Below are positions 18,283 through 27,464 of a stretch of DNA of 64,000 nt, in pieces. This DNA is from CAYNJG01 sp965216885 (GTDB lineage Bacteria > Planctomycetota > Planctomycetia > Pirellulales > Pirellulaceae). The notes beneath the pieces were generated by a model. The model was not told where the DNA came from and made no database searches. It was given only the letters and a program-made list of their open reading frames with translations. Position 1 is the first letter of the stretch. The number at the start of each line of letters is the position of its first letter. The stretch covers positions 2,356,001 to 2,420,000 of the forward strand of contig OZ244208.1 in NCBI GenBank assembly GCA_965216885.1, read 5' to 3'. A program made the translations under genes and the position numbers.

Positions 18283-18759
18283 CTAACCGGGGTTCGATTC
18301 CGCCGCACCGTCACCATCCGATGGCGTTGCCGTTTCACCTGCCGGTGCTGCATCGCCTGCCGGTGTTGTGACTGCGCCGTCCGCCGGTGGTGTTGCGCCG
18401 TCGGTCGGTGGTGCCGTGGGCAGGTTTTCCAACGCTCCCAAGCCACTGGCTCCGCCGTCTTCGGGCAGTGCCGGTACGGTCAACGTGCTGGCTGTGTCCG
18501 GAGCATCGGGATTACCGAGCGGACCGGCGGAACCTCCGCCGAGCATTTTCACGGCGAGGATTGAACACAGGATCCAGACGGTGGCTGCAACGACGGTGAT
18601 CCGAGTGAACGTGTCTCCGGCTTTGGTACCGAACGCACTCTGTCCACCCATTCCGCCAAGGGCACCGGTGAGTCCGCCGCCTCTTCCACGTTGCACCAAC
18701 ACAAGCAGGATCAGGAAGATCGAGATTATGCTCAGTAGGAAGCCAAACAAAAAGTTCAT
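18283..18759 (-). CDS. secG: Protein translocase subunit SecG with long low-complexity tail
   Basis: 158 residues. Two transmembrane helices (FLFGFLLSIISIFLILLVLVQ and TRITVVAATVWILCSILAV) flank the SecG hallmark RGRGGGLTGALGGMGGQSAFGTKAGD. SecG assists SecYE in export. The last 75 residues are a Pro, Gly, Ala and Thr-rich tail not found in the shorter classical proteins, which are usually under about 110 residues. It sits between tpiA and yicC in the operon; tpiA-secG pairing is common. Confidence 0.93.
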   Translation of the reverse strand: MNFLFGFLLSIISIFLILLVLVQRGRGGGLTGALGGMGGQSAFGTKAGDTFTRITVVAATVWILCSILAVKMLGGGSAGPLGNPDAPDTASTLTVPALPEDGGASGLGALENLPTAPPTDGATPPADGAVTTPAGDAAPAGETATPSDGDGAAESNPG

Positions 18760-18808
18760 GTGTACTTTCCAGGTCTCAGGTAATTTGAGTGAACGGATCC
18801 GTTGGCGT

Positions 18809-19561
18809 TCACGCGGGGTTGGCTGCCTTGATGATGGCCAGGAAGCTGTCTGCTTTCAGGGAAGCTCCGCCCACCAGGGCACCGTCAATATTGGGTTGTG
18901 AAAGTAGCTCGGCTGCGTTGTCTGGTTTAACGCTGCCTCCATACTGGATTCTCACTGCTTCTGACGTTTCGGCATTGTAACGCTGCTCCATCAGCTTGCG
19001 TAGGTCGGCGTGAACTTCCTCCGCCTGCTCGGGGGTGGCGACCTTTCCGGTGCCGATTGCCCATACAGGCTCGTAGGCGACAACGCATTTTTGCATGTCT
19101 TCCGCCGAGATATTGGCAAACGAGCCGTCAAACTGCTCCTGAATCACAGACGCCGTCTGGCCACTTTCTCGCTGCTCCAGCAATTCTCCGACGCAGACGA
19201 TCGGCGTCAGGCCCGCCGCCAGAGCTGCCACGAGCTTGCGATTGACGTCTTCATTGGATTCGCCCAGCACATTTCGTCGCTCGCTGTGACCGAGAATCAC
19301 GTACTTGCAACCAACATCCAGAAGCATGTCGGCCGAGACTTCGCCGGTGTACGCGCCCTTGGGCTCGTGATACATGTTTTGCGAGCCAACACCAACCGTC
19401 GAACCCGCGGCACCGACGACCGCGTCCAGATAGGGACTGGGCGGGCAGATTCCAACTTCGACCGAATCGCCTTCCACGCCATCGGCAATGCCCTTGGCCA
19501 GTGCGGCGCTGTCGGCCTTGTTCAGATTCATTTTCCAGTTACCGGCAACAAATGGACGTCT
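18809..19561 (-). CDS. tpiA: Triosephosphate isomerase
   Basis: About 250 residues. The substrate Lys is in GNWKMN (Lys11), the electrophilic His in LGHSERR (His93), and the base Glu in AYEPVWAIGTGK (Glu165). The phosphate-gripping YGGSVKPDN and GALVGGASL loops are present. It interconverts dihydroxyacetone phosphate and glyceraldehyde 3-phosphate. The start is a GTG at 19564 whose last bases overlap the aroF stop (GTGA), so translation is probably coupled. Confidence 0.96.
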   Translation of the reverse strand, partial: RRPFVAGNWKMNLNKADSAALAKGIADGVEGDSVEVGICPPSPYLDAVVGAAGSTVGVGSQNMYHEPKGAYTGEVSADMLLDVGCKYVILGHSERRNVLGESNEDVNRKLVAALAAGLTPIVCVGELLEQRESGQTASVIQEQFDGSFANISAEDMQKCVVAYEPVWAIGTGKVATPEQAEEVHADLRKLMEQRYNAETSEAVRIQYGGSVKPDNAAELLSQPNIDGALVGGASLKADSFLAIIKAANPA

Positions 19562-20598
19562 CACGTGGTGACTCCTGATGGTTCAGAGAAAGATTTTCCC
19601 AACAGACCGGCGAGCGCCTTCATGCGTTCCGCGATGTCTGCGTATTGTTCTGGAAGCAGAGCCTGCGGACCGTCCGACCTGGCAACTTCCGGTTGATTGT
19701 GTACTTCTATATGGACTCCATCCGCTCCGGCGGCCAACCCCGCAAGGGCACACGGTGGAATCAGATCCGGTCGGCCTGTCGCATGACTGGGGTCGACGAT
19801 GATCGGCAAGTGCGAGAGTGCCTTGACCGCCGGCACGGCAGCGACATCAAACAGATTGCGAGTCAGTTTGTCGAAGCTCTTGATGCCTCGCTCGCAGAGA
19901 ATGACGTTTGGATTGCCCTGGGCCAGAATGTATTCGGCACTCATTAACAGGTCTTCGATCGTCGCACTCATGCCGCGTTTTAGCAGGACGGGCGTCTGTG
20001 TTTTTCCAACCTCGGACAGCAGAGTGAAGTTCTGCATGTTCCGCGCGCCGATTTGCAGCATGTCGGCATATTCGTCGCACAGTTCGACGCGGCGGGGGTC
20101 CATGACTTCGGTCACGATTGGCATGCCGTGACGATCACCTACGTCGCGCAGGATCTTCAGGCCTTCTTCTCCCATGCCCTGAAACGCGTAGGGGCTGGTT
20201 CTTGGTTTGAAGGCACCGCCTCGAAAAATGTTGGCCCCGGCAGCTTTTACCGCAGCGGCAATGGCGTCCATTCGCTCGGGCTCTTCGACCGAGCAGGGAC
20301 CGGCGATCATGGCGAGGTGATCGCCACCAACGCGAACGCCGGCAACGTCAATGATACTCGGCTGTGGGTGAGCATCACGGCTTGCCAGTTTGTAGGCTGG
20401 CATGACGGGGACGACTTTCTCGACACCCGGAATTGCCGTCAGGGGCTGTGCCTGCAACTTCTGTTCGTCGCCGATGATCCCGACGATCGTGCGGTAAGTC
20501 CCCTGGCTGACATGAGCGCGGAAACCAAGTTCCTCGATTCGATTCACAACGTCGTCCACCTGTTTCGGTGTAACGTCCGATTTGAGAATAACGATCAC
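19561..20598 (-). CDS. aroF: 3-deoxy-7-phosphoheptulonate synthase with N-terminal regulatory domain
   Basis: 345 residues. Residues 1-70 form a ferredoxin-like domain (ILKSDVTPKQVDDVVNRIEELGF) of the type that gives Tyr/Phe feedback control in Thermotoga-type enzymes. The catalytic barrel starts at about residue 95 (LAMIAGPCSVEEPE) and has FRGGAFKPRTSPYAFQG, the metal Cys in AGPCS, and HLPIIVDPSHATGR. It makes the first shikimate-pathway intermediate from PEP and erythrose 4-phosphate. The start is GTG. It is the first gene of the seven-gene operon. Confidence 0.95.
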   Translation of the reverse strand: MIVILKSDVTPKQVDDVVNRIEELGFRAHVSQGTYRTIVGIIGDEQKLQAQPLTAIPGVEKVVPVMPAYKLASRDAHPQPSIIDVAGVRVGGDHLAMIAGPCSVEEPERMDAIAAAVKAAGANIFRGGAFKPRTSPYAFQGMGEEGLKILRDVGDRHGMPIVTEVMDPRRVELCDEYADMLQIGARNMQNFTLLSEVGKTQTPVLLKRGMSATIEDLLMSAEYILAQGNPNVILCERGIKSFDKLTRNLFDVAAVPAVKALSHLPIIVDPSHATGRPDLIPPCALAGLAAGADGVHIEVHNQPEVARSDGPQALLPEQYADIAERMKALAGLLGKSFSEPSGVTT

Positions 20599-20999
20599 AT
20601 CAAGGTTCCATGGGTGAAATGGAAACGGGACTAACTATTGGAAACGAGACTGGATATGTCGCGAACGTTTAGTCGATGGCGGCATCGCGTGAGCGGCAAC
20701 TCACCGACGTGGCCGCCACAGGTGTGAACTTCGCGGCAAATATAGCCCGGTAATCTAGCAGACACGTCCGCGACTCGTCGAGTGTGGATGGTGTGGGTTA
20801 GGTGGCAAAATATGGATGGTTCGGGGGGATTGGGCCTATGAGCGCTGATCTCGTCTGCTCTGGGCATGTCGCAAAAGCAGGATTTGCCAGGTAAATCTCG
20901 TCCCTATTTGGCTTGGGGCATTCGTATTGACCGTCAGCGTACGTCCTGAGACACTCCGCCGCCCAAAACGGAATCTTCGATACGGGAGCAATCCAAATC
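20599..20999. other. Divergent intergenic region before the aroF operon
   Basis: About 400 bases without a supported gene. It separates aroF (-) from a lipoprotein gene (+) and must contain both promoters. A small hairpin (GTGAG, six bases, CTCAC) lies at about 20689-20704. No clear -35/-10 pair was assigned. Confidence 0.4.
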
Positions 21000-21758
21000 A
21001 TGAAGTACAAGAACGTCCATATTCCGCAGTATTTTCCTCGAATCTCCGTCAACGTCCTGGCGACGTTGCTCGCAGCTTGTGTGCTGCTGCTGCCCACCGG
21101 CTGTTCCCAGTCGAACCCTGGCGATGGTGCTGCGTCGAATTCGATGAAGAGTCAAGCTGAGGGGCCGGTCGCAACTCAGGTCGCTGATGCTACGCCTGGC
21201 TTCGAACCTCAGCATCCAGCCGTCCGATACGACGATCCACGCCAGTCAGTCAATGACTTCCTGATCGCCGTGAAAAGTGGCGAAGAGAAGGTAGCCACCT
21301 CGCTCTTGACGACCGGGGCTCAAAAGGAAGCGTGGACCAACGGACTGGCGATTTCGGGCGAAGGTTTTCCCGACGCGCAGTTCAAGATTTCCGAAGTGGA
21401 ATATATCAACGAGAACACCGAAGCTCACGTCATGAGCACGTGGGCGGACAAGACTCCGTATGGCGAAGACAAAGAGTTTCAGTGCGTCTGGCTGCTGCGA
21501 CAGGAGTCGCACGGCTGGTGTATTTACGGCATGGCCACCAAGTTCTTGCCGACCGTTCAGCCAATCGTCCTGAACTTTGAAAACCAGGCGGAAATGCAGC
21601 GTCGCCAGCAGTGGGCCGAACAGCAGATCCGTCAGCAACGTGAACTGGAACTGCATCAGCAACAGGCTCTGACACAGGGACCTCCCAAACCCGGGCAACC
21701 AACGCCCGCAGAACGTCAGCCGGTTCAGCAAGCCGCAGCGCCTGCCACTATTCGTTAG
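21000..21758 (+). CDS. Lipoprotein with a small alpha+beta domain and Gln-rich tail
   Basis: 252 residues. A long signal ends in the lipobox LPTGC at about residues 31-35, so the protein should be lipid-anchored. A domain of about 110 residues (QSVNDFLIAVKSGEEKVATSLL through GWCIYGMATKFLP) resembles the general layout of NTF2-like proteins, but this is only a visual guess. The last 55 residues are Gln- and Pro-rich. Function unknown. A GC-rich hairpin follows about 70 bases after the stop. Confidence 0.7.
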   Translation: MKYKNVHIPQYFPRISVNVLATLLAACVLLLPTGCSQSNPGDGAASNSMKSQAEGPVATQVADATPGFEPQHPAVRYDDPRQSVNDFLIAVKSGEEKVATSLLTTGAQKEAWTNGLAISGEGFPDAQFKISEVEYINENTEAHVMSTWADKTPYGEDKEFQCVWLLRQESHGWCIYGMATKFLPTVQPIVLNFENQAEMQRRQQWAEQQIRQQRELELHQQQALTQGPPKPGQPTPAERQPVQQAAAPATIR

Positions 21759-21827
21759 CCCACGGTGCGATCGCCGACCAACAGTCGGTTTAAAACGTTC
21801 TGACGCAAAACGTCCGCCCAGTGTTGA

Positions 21828-21850
21828 CCCTCTCCCGAAACGGGAGAGGG
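21828..21850. terminator. 10-bp hairpin of a dispersed CCCTCTCCC family
   Basis: A perfect 10-bp stem (CCCTCTCCCG / CGGGAGAGGG) with an AAA loop, without a T run. A closely related hairpin is at 29560-29584. Both lie just downstream of a gene, so they may act as 3' end-forming or RNA-protecting structures. Confidence 0.5.
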
Positions 21851-22004
21851 CCGCCGCAGCCTCTTCGCTACGTTGTCTTTGCGACGAGCGATTGCCGAAG
21901 GAAAGGGCATCATCGCTTCAGGGGTGTTCACCGCTCGCCGCAGGTGATTCTACGTTGCTGTTCGTCCGTTGAAGTCATGACCGAGGACTCACTCCGTCTG
22001 TTCA

Positions 22005-22352
22005 TTACAGATCCGAGTAAAGTTCCCGTAGGGTTTCTTCGACTTCTTCACCGATGATGTCACGAACCAGTGGAATGCGGTCCCAGCTACAATCCAGCAA
22101 CATCGTCAGTGTGTAGTACTCGTCGTCATGACCGTGTGCCAACACAGAAATACCGTGCTCGCGGAGTCGTCGTACGATGCGGAAATTCTGGCGTGGTCGC
22201 GCATCCAGGTCGTCGTCGTAAGGGTTGTTGTCGTAAAGACACAGCAGGTCCTCACGCTCAAGGTGCCAAATGCCCCGCCGGCTTTCGATGTGGTTCGCCT
22301 GAGCGTCGAAAGCCAGTTCACATGCCAGTTCGTAATACTTCTTTTGAGCCAT
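22005..22352 (-). CDS. Small acidic protein of unknown function
   Basis: 115 residues from the ATG at 22352, preceded by an excellent ribosome site (GGAGGACTGTC). It has no signal peptide or membrane helix. It is rich in Asp, Glu, Tyr and Leu (YYELACELAFDAQANHIE, then LLCLYDNNPYDDDLDARPRQNFRIVRRLREHGISVLAHGHDDEYYTL). The pattern suggests a compact cytoplasmic protein. No family was recognised. An upstream in-frame ATG at 22403 has no ribosome site. Confidence 0.7.
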   Translation of the reverse strand: MAQKKYYELACELAFDAQANHIESRRGIWHLEREDLLCLYDNNPYDDDLDARPRQNFRIVRRLREHGISVLAHGHDDEYYTLTMLLDCSWDRIPLVRDIIGEEVEETLRELYSDL

Positions 22353-22601
22353 GACAGTCCTCCAATCTTGTCGTGAAGGTCTTTGCCCGCGACACGCAAA
22401 CACTTTTTGACAGAATTGCCCGTTGAGTATCCCCGGAATCGGGTAGCTTGCGTGCCACTACTGTAGCGGTCTGTGTATCTGAATGTACTCGGGTATTTTT
22501 CGAAATTTCAAACTGGATCCTGGACGCTATTTCCAGAAAACAACGATTTGGATCTCGACGGCTAAAAAAGATGTTCAATTGGGACTCCTGAGACGCAAAA
22601 C

Positions 22602-23504
22602 ATGGATCAAATCGGCCCTATCGCAGGATTGGCAGCGGCAGCATGTTGGGCGAGCGCGAGTATTCTGTACGTTCGCGTACCAATCGGCGCCGGGGCGATG
22701 ACAACATTCAAGAACAGTCTGGCAGCCGTGTGCCTGCTGGCGGCCTTGGTTGCCTGGACCCAGTATCACGGCACGCAACTATTTCAGGCTTCTGCAAGCG
22801 CCTGGTGGGACATTGGGCTGAGCGGCATCATTGGGTTGTCGTTGGCTGACATCGCGTACTTCCGCAGCATTCAGATTCTGGGTCCGCGCCGAGGCATCAC
22901 GCTAACGCTGCTCATACCACCACTCACGACGCTGCTGGGGCAATGGTGGTTGGGCGAGGTGCTCGGCTGGGCAACCTGGGGATGGATATTGCTCACGCTG
23001 ACGGGCATCGGAATCGTGATGCGGGAACGCACGGAGAAGACGGAGGAGCAGGGGATTCGGCCAGGAACGACTCAGTGGGGCGTCACCTGTGCGCTGTTGG
23101 GCGTCGTGACAATGGCGATCGGTGCTGTGATCCTCAAACGCGGGACGGTAGACGTGGGGTCGATCGAAGGGACCTTCATTCGACTGATTTCGGCGAGTGT
23201 CTTTGGCATCGTGGTCAGCGGCGTGAATGGCGAGCTGCGTGACATCGCGGCGTTGTTTTCAGATCGACGTGGGATGCGAGATCTCTGCGCGGCGACGTTG
23301 CTGGGCACTGTGGTTGGGGTCTGGTTCATGCTGATCGCATACCAACGTTGCTCGACGGGGATCGCCGCGACGTTAACGTCGACGTCGCCGTTGTTCATCA
23401 TCCCGGTCGTTTGGTTCGCTTATCGGCAGAAGATATCGGCCATTGGGATCGCGGGTGCGAGTATCGCCTTTGCAGGCGTCTGCGGTTTGCTACTGGCTGG
23501 CTGA
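22602..23504 (+). CDS. EamA/DMT-superfamily membrane transporter
   Basis: 300 residues with about ten hydrophobic helices in two five-helix halves (opening PIAGLAAAACWASASILYVRV; second half from GVTCALLGVVTMAIGAVILK). Each half has the EamA pattern, including GLSLADIAYFRSIQILGPRRG and TLTSTSPLFIIPVVWFAYRQK. The superfamily includes metabolite exporters and sugar-nucleotide carriers, and the substrate cannot be read from sequence. It stands alone between a divergent small gene and a downstream small ORF. Confidence 0.88.
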   Translation: MDQIGPIAGLAAAACWASASILYVRVPIGAGAMTTFKNSLAAVCLLAALVAWTQYHGTQLFQASASAWWDIGLSGIIGLSLADIAYFRSIQILGPRRGITLTLLIPPLTTLLGQWWLGEVLGWATWGWILLTLTGIGIVMRERTEKTEEQGIRPGTTQWGVTCALLGVVTMAIGAVILKRGTVDVGSIEGTFIRLISASVFGIVVSGVNGELRDIAALFSDRRGMRDLCAATLLGTVVGVWFMLIAYQRCSTGIAATLTSTSPLFIIPVVWFAYRQKISAIGIAGASIAFAGVCGLLLAG

Positions 23505-23567
23505 TGGTTTGGGCACTACTTAAGATACTGCACCCGAATACTTGGCGGCTGAGTGTTTGACGATTGC

Positions 23568-23768
23568 CTAGCCTTCTTCGGGCACAGCGCAATGTTGTCT
23601 CATTTCCATTTCAAGCTGATCGAGTGCCGCAACGATACACGCAGTGCTTAAGCGTAGTTGTTTCAAGCTGTCGATGTGGTTCGGGTTGTGCCCGTTTTTT
23701 GACAGATTGGCCATTAGGCGTATCAGGGCGACTTCCGCTTCAATTCGGTCGAGGGTCGTGCTGTTCAT
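23568..23768 (-). CDS. Possible 66-residue helical protein
   Basis: MNSTTLDRIEAEVALIRLMANL and LRLSTACIVAALDQLEMEMRQ predict two amphipathic helices. Only a weak ribosome site (CAGG) is present. The region otherwise has no gene. It may be a small real protein or chance; no family recognised. Confidence 0.4.
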   Translation of the reverse strand: MNSTTLDRIEAEVALIRLMANLSKNGHNPNHIDSLKQLRLSTACIVAALDQLEMEMRQHCAVPEEG

Positions 23769-23961
23769 GGCGTTGCCTGGAGTATCTTAACGATGTTGTC
23801 GCACGTATCGTTGCGACTGCGGGTATCCCGTTACAAACCGAAAGTGCCCGAAGACCATGGTTTAGGTGGCTGTTGGTTGTCTACCTTTTATCGAGATTTT
23901 CTGACGGCGGCTTCACAATTTACGGCTGAAAATTCACCCCCGGGAGGGGGTTCTGCTTTCA

Positions 23962-24786
23962 ATGCCAGCGTTGCGATCGGCAACCGGAATTCCAGTGCGC
24001 GACCAAACATCAACATTTCAGTTCAAGCGATTCAAGCTACAGCAACAGTACGCCGCGATGAAAATCGGCTTTGACGGAGTACTACTGGGGGCGTGGGCAT
24101 CGATCAACGGCCGCCGTCTACTTGATGTAGGGACTGGCACAGGGCTGATTGCACTGATGCTGGTGCAGCGGGCGATTTCGACGAATCACACCGAAGGCGA
24201 CGCCCACGTCCACTCGAGCAAGTGCCTACCGCTCCGGAGCAAAGCGATTCGAGTCGACGCGATTGAGCTGGACGCCGCCGCCGCACATGAAGCAACCGAG
24301 AACGTCGCACGCTCGCCGTGGCCCGATTCGGTACGAGTCATTCACGGTCAGTTCCCCGGCGACCTCAGTACCAATGAAGCCTATGATCTGATCGTGTCGA
24401 ATCCGCCCTGGTTCCGCGAGGGCGCACCCTCTCCCACGACGCCACGTGCTCTCGCGCGGCATGAAACGCATCTATCTTTAAGTCTGCTGTTCGAGTCCGT
24501 GCCTGGTATGCTCGCCGACTCGGGACGTTTTGCGGTCGTAATTCCTCAGTCGCAGCTTGAGCGGGCGAAGGAACTTGCCTCCGCTGCCGGGCTCGTGCCC
24601 AGGCGATTAACGTTGGTTCGGCCGTTGCCGGATAGGCCGCCGCATCGCGTGCTGTTGGAGTTTGCAAAAAGCCAGTCGACTGCCGGCCATGACTGCGAGG
24701 AGGAAGAACTCACCATCGAGTGCCGGCGCCATGAGTACACGCCGGAATTTCGACGGTTGCTTCGCGACTTCTATCTGAAGTTCTGA
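23962..24786 (+). CDS. TrmN6-like tRNA (adenine-N6) methyltransferase
   Basis: 274 residues. The start is preceded by GGGAGGGGG. The N-terminus FQFKRFKLQQQYAAMKIGFDGVLLGAW matches the TrmN6/YfiC family, which methylates A37 of tRNA-Val in gammaproteobacteria. The SAM motif LLDVGTGTGLIALML and the catalytic NPPW motif (SNPPWFREG) are present. Two insertions (about residues 75-95 and 215-255) make it slightly longer than the enteric protein. The exact tRNA target in this organism is inference. Confidence 0.85.
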   Translation: MPALRSATGIPVRDQTSTFQFKRFKLQQQYAAMKIGFDGVLLGAWASINGRRLLDVGTGTGLIALMLVQRAISTNHTEGDAHVHSSKCLPLRSKAIRVDAIELDAAAAHEATENVARSPWPDSVRVIHGQFPGDLSTNEAYDLIVSNPPWFREGAPSPTTPRALARHETHLSLSLLFESVPGMLADSGRFAVVIPQSQLERAKELASAAGLVPRRLTLVRPLPDRPPHRVLLEFAKSQSTAGHDCEEEELTIECRRHEYTPEFRRLLRDFYLKF

Positions 24787-24833
24787 CTGAAGTTCTGAGT
24801 TGCTGCCGGTGTGACCGCCAGCGCGGATCGTGG

Positions 24834-26081
24834 TTAGTGCTTACGCACCAGGATGGCGGTAGCCTGCCCGGTCGAGTTCTGACTGAGCTTTAGTACGAGC
24901 GGCGCAGTTGTCTGCGGGGCGGTGACGACGTTGATGTCGCATTCGGGGTCTGGGGTCTCAAAGTTCAGTGTCGGTGGAATGCTGCCTTCGACAAGGCTGG
25001 CACTCAGTTCCAGTGCCGACGCGCCGGCGCCGATGTTTCCAAAGAAGCTCTTCGTGGCGGTAACTTTTACATCGCCCAGCGTATTCCGGATCGCGGCGCT
25101 TTCTCGAACGTCATGGTCAACTTCACTGACCCCGTGCGCATTGACATGCCCGATGTCGCCGGGAGCAACATTGGCTTTCTTGAGGCATTGGGTAATCGAA
25201 CGTTCAATCGCCGACTGCATTCCTCCGGTGATGTCGCTTCCGGCATGTACCACCGCATACGACAGGATGGAGGCCAGGATGTTGGCTCCGCGATTTTGAG
25301 CCGCAGTTCGTTCTTCGAGTACCATGGTGGCGGCGCCTTCGCCAAGTACCATGCCGTCTCGGTCCGCGTCGAATGGCCGACACGCGTCTTGGGGATTTTC
25401 ATTCCTGTGGGACAGGTTGGAAGTCGTGCGATACGTGACGGGAGTAATTGCGAGACGACTGCCGGCGCCGCCGGTGAGCATCGTGTCCGCGATACCTCGC
25501 TGGATCACGGTCGTGGCTTCAATCATGGCCAGCAGCGAAGAGACATCGCCTTGCACGATGGAGTTGTTCGGCCCACGAGCTCCATGGGCAATGCCGATGT
25601 GACTGGCGGTCATGTTGGGCAAAAACTTCAGCATCCATAGTGGCAGCATCTGTTTCGGGAATTGCTCGCCGAACTGACTGAAATCGAACTTCCCGTCCTG
25701 CATGCAACCCTGGTACACGTCCCGGAGTCCCGCGAGGTCGGCGTACAGCATGGGGCTGCCGTAGACGACTCCAAGGCGTTCGACGTCTATTTCGTCGGCG
25801 GCGAGTTGGGCATCTTCGAATGCGAGTGTCGAAGCTGCGACGCCCAATTGGATTTCGCGGGACATGACCTTCAGGCTCTTGCGTGGTTTCACGTAGAGCT
25901 TGGGTTGGAAGTCGTCCAACTCGCCCCCGAAGCGCACTTCCATCTGGGAAGTGTTGTACTGCTGAATGGGTCGCACGCCGCTTGTCCGCTCGCGCAGCGA
26001 TTCGCTAAACCGCTCTCGGCCGATACCAATCGGCGAGACGATTCCCAGTCCGGTAATCACGACTTCTCGGGGTGTTGCCAT
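24834..26081 (-). CDS. Ketosynthase-like protein without catalytic Cys (KAS II fold)
   Basis: 415 residues with the full thiolase-fold plan of FabF: VVITGLGIVSPIGIG, GPNNSIV, DRDGMVLGEGAATMVLE, VNAHG, and TKSFFGN. The active-site Cys that normally follows GPNNSIVTA is Asp179 (GPNNSIVQGDVSS). Of the two catalytic His residues, the first is kept (His316 in NAHG) and the second is Asn349 (GN in place of GH). It cannot catalyse ordinary condensation. It may be a chain-length-factor-like partner, a decarboxylase or a binding protein. It lies 59 bases downstream of a GNAT gene on the same strand. Confidence 0.88.
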   Translation of the reverse strand: MATPREVVITGLGIVSPIGIGRERFSESLRERTSGVRPIQQYNTSQMEVRFGGELDDFQPKLYVKPRKSLKVMSREIQLGVAASTLAFEDAQLAADEIDVERLGVVYGSPMLYADLAGLRDVYQGCMQDGKFDFSQFGEQFPKQMLPLWMLKFLPNMTASHIGIAHGARGPNNSIVQGDVSSLLAMIEATTVIQRGIADTMLTGGAGSRLAITPVTYRTTSNLSHRNENPQDACRPFDADRDGMVLGEGAATMVLEERTAAQNRGANILASILSYAVVHAGSDITGGMQSAIERSITQCLKKANVAPGDIGHVNAHGVSEVDHDVRESAAIRNTLGDVKVTATKSFFGNIGAGASALELSASLVEGSIPPTLNFETPDPECDINVVTAPQTTAPLVLKLSQNSTGQATAILVRKH

Positions 26082-26140
26082 GGAAGCAAATTAGTCAACG
26101 ACGTCGTGGACCGCCAGATGCAGTCCGCCGTGCCGCCCTC

Positions 26141-27268
26141 TCAAACAAGCGTCTTGTCGTAAAGTCGATACATCTTGTCAATCTTTGCGCCGCCGCGTTC
26201 CAACGTCGCTCGGGAAAGGTGATTGGTCTCCAGCACCCATGAAAACTCGGCGATGTCGATCCCCCAGTTGAACAACTCGGGCACGAGTCGGGACATTAGC
26301 ACCAATCCGACACCCCAGCGCTGATATTCCGGAAGCACGTTCGTGCTGACCAGTCGCACGCGTTTCAGGGCCTTCTTGTTGGCCAGTAGTTTGATGAAGC
26401 CGAACGGAAACAGTTTGCCGTCGATCTCCTTGATCCGGGGGTTGAAATCGAGCAGTCCGAAAACGGCTCCAATTGGTTTGCCATCGACTTCGGCGACGCT
26501 GGTCATCTCCGGCACGATCAGGAACCGAAGAGCCTGGCCCAGCGAGCGGATCTCGGCATCGGACAGGGGCGCGAATCCCCATGTCCCCACGAGCGATTTG
26601 TTGTAGATGTCGAGGAACATGCGCAGCTCCTCGGTGAATTTGCGTTTGTTGATTGGGCGCAGCCGGATGTCAAAGCGGCGTTTGGCTTCTTCGATAACGA
26701 AGGCCATCTTCGTGTCCAACGTCTCGATCATGTCGGTATGACCGTAGAAGGAAATCAGGTCCTGCGTCTTTTCCAGTCCATAGTTTTCGCACAGCGCCTG
26801 GTAGTATGGATGGTTGTAGGCCATCATGAACGTCGGCATGATGTCGAAGCCGTCGATCAGTAGACCGCACTCATAGTTTTGTGATGGACTGCACGGGCCC
26901 CGCAGGGCTGTCATGCCTTTCGAGCGAAGCCAGTCGGAAGCGGTGTCGAACAGAGCGTTGGCGACGTCCTGATCATCGATACATTCAAAGAATCCGAAGA
27001 AGCCACGCTTTTCGTCGTAGCGATCGTTGTGGGCCTTGTTGATGATCGCGGAAATTCGACCAACGGGTTCACCGTCGCGTGTGGCAAGGAACGTCTGGCG
27101 GTCGTTGTGCAGGTAGAAAGGATGCTTGGCGAATCCGACCATTTCCTTTTGGTCCATCCGCAACGGCGGAACCCAGTATTCGCTGCCGGCGTAGATTTTC
27201 CACGGCAGCTCGAGGAAGCGTTTTTGATCGGATTTTGTCGTGACGGGAACGACTTGAATGTTCGTCAT
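26141..27268 (-). CDS. GNAT-superfamily N-acyltransferase-like protein
   Basis: 375 residues from the ATG at 27268 (MTNIQVVPVTTKSDQKRFLE). An N-terminal half (ELPWKIYAGSEYWVPPLRMDQKEM, then FLATRDGEPVGRISAIINKAHN) resembles an acyl-transferase fold. The C-terminal half holds a second GNAT-like region with LVSTNVLPEYQRWGVGLVLMSRLV, close to the acetyl-CoA binding R/Q-x-x-G-x-G/A motif. The substrate is unknown. The frame extends to 27301, but the later start is favoured because AAGG lies at the right distance. It is probably co-transcribed with the ketosynthase-like gene. Confidence 0.8.
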   Translation of the reverse strand: MTNIQVVPVTTKSDQKRFLELPWKIYAGSEYWVPPLRMDQKEMVGFAKHPFYLHNDRQTFLATRDGEPVGRISAIINKAHNDRYDEKRGFFGFFECIDDQDVANALFDTASDWLRSKGMTALRGPCSPSQNYECGLLIDGFDIMPTFMMAYNHPYYQALCENYGLEKTQDLISFYGHTDMIETLDTKMAFVIEEAKRRFDIRLRPINKRKFTEELRMFLDIYNKSLVGTWGFAPLSDAEIRSLGQALRFLIVPEMTSVAEVDGKPIGAVFGLLDFNPRIKEIDGKLFPFGFIKLLANKKALKRVRLVSTNVLPEYQRWGVGLVLMSRLVPELFNWGIDIAEFSWVLETNHLSRATLERGGAKIDKMYRLYDKTLV

Positions 27269-27464
27269 ACGGTAAATGCCTTTAAGTACGTCAGTCGTCA
27301 AGTCGCGATCATAGCTGCGAAGTCATCAAACCGTTAGAACCAGATCTCGAGTCTACCTCTTGCCCACTAGTTGAAGGATGGTCAAATGGCGGCAGCGGTC
27401 GGTCAGTGGTCCTGTCCGTGAGAACAGTGATCGATTCTCAAGCAATTCGTTTGGAGGAAGGAAA

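Noticed and set aside
20631..20867. 78-residue minus-strand ORF upstream of aroF
   Set aside because: No ribosome site, no helix or motif, and it lies in the presumed promoter region.
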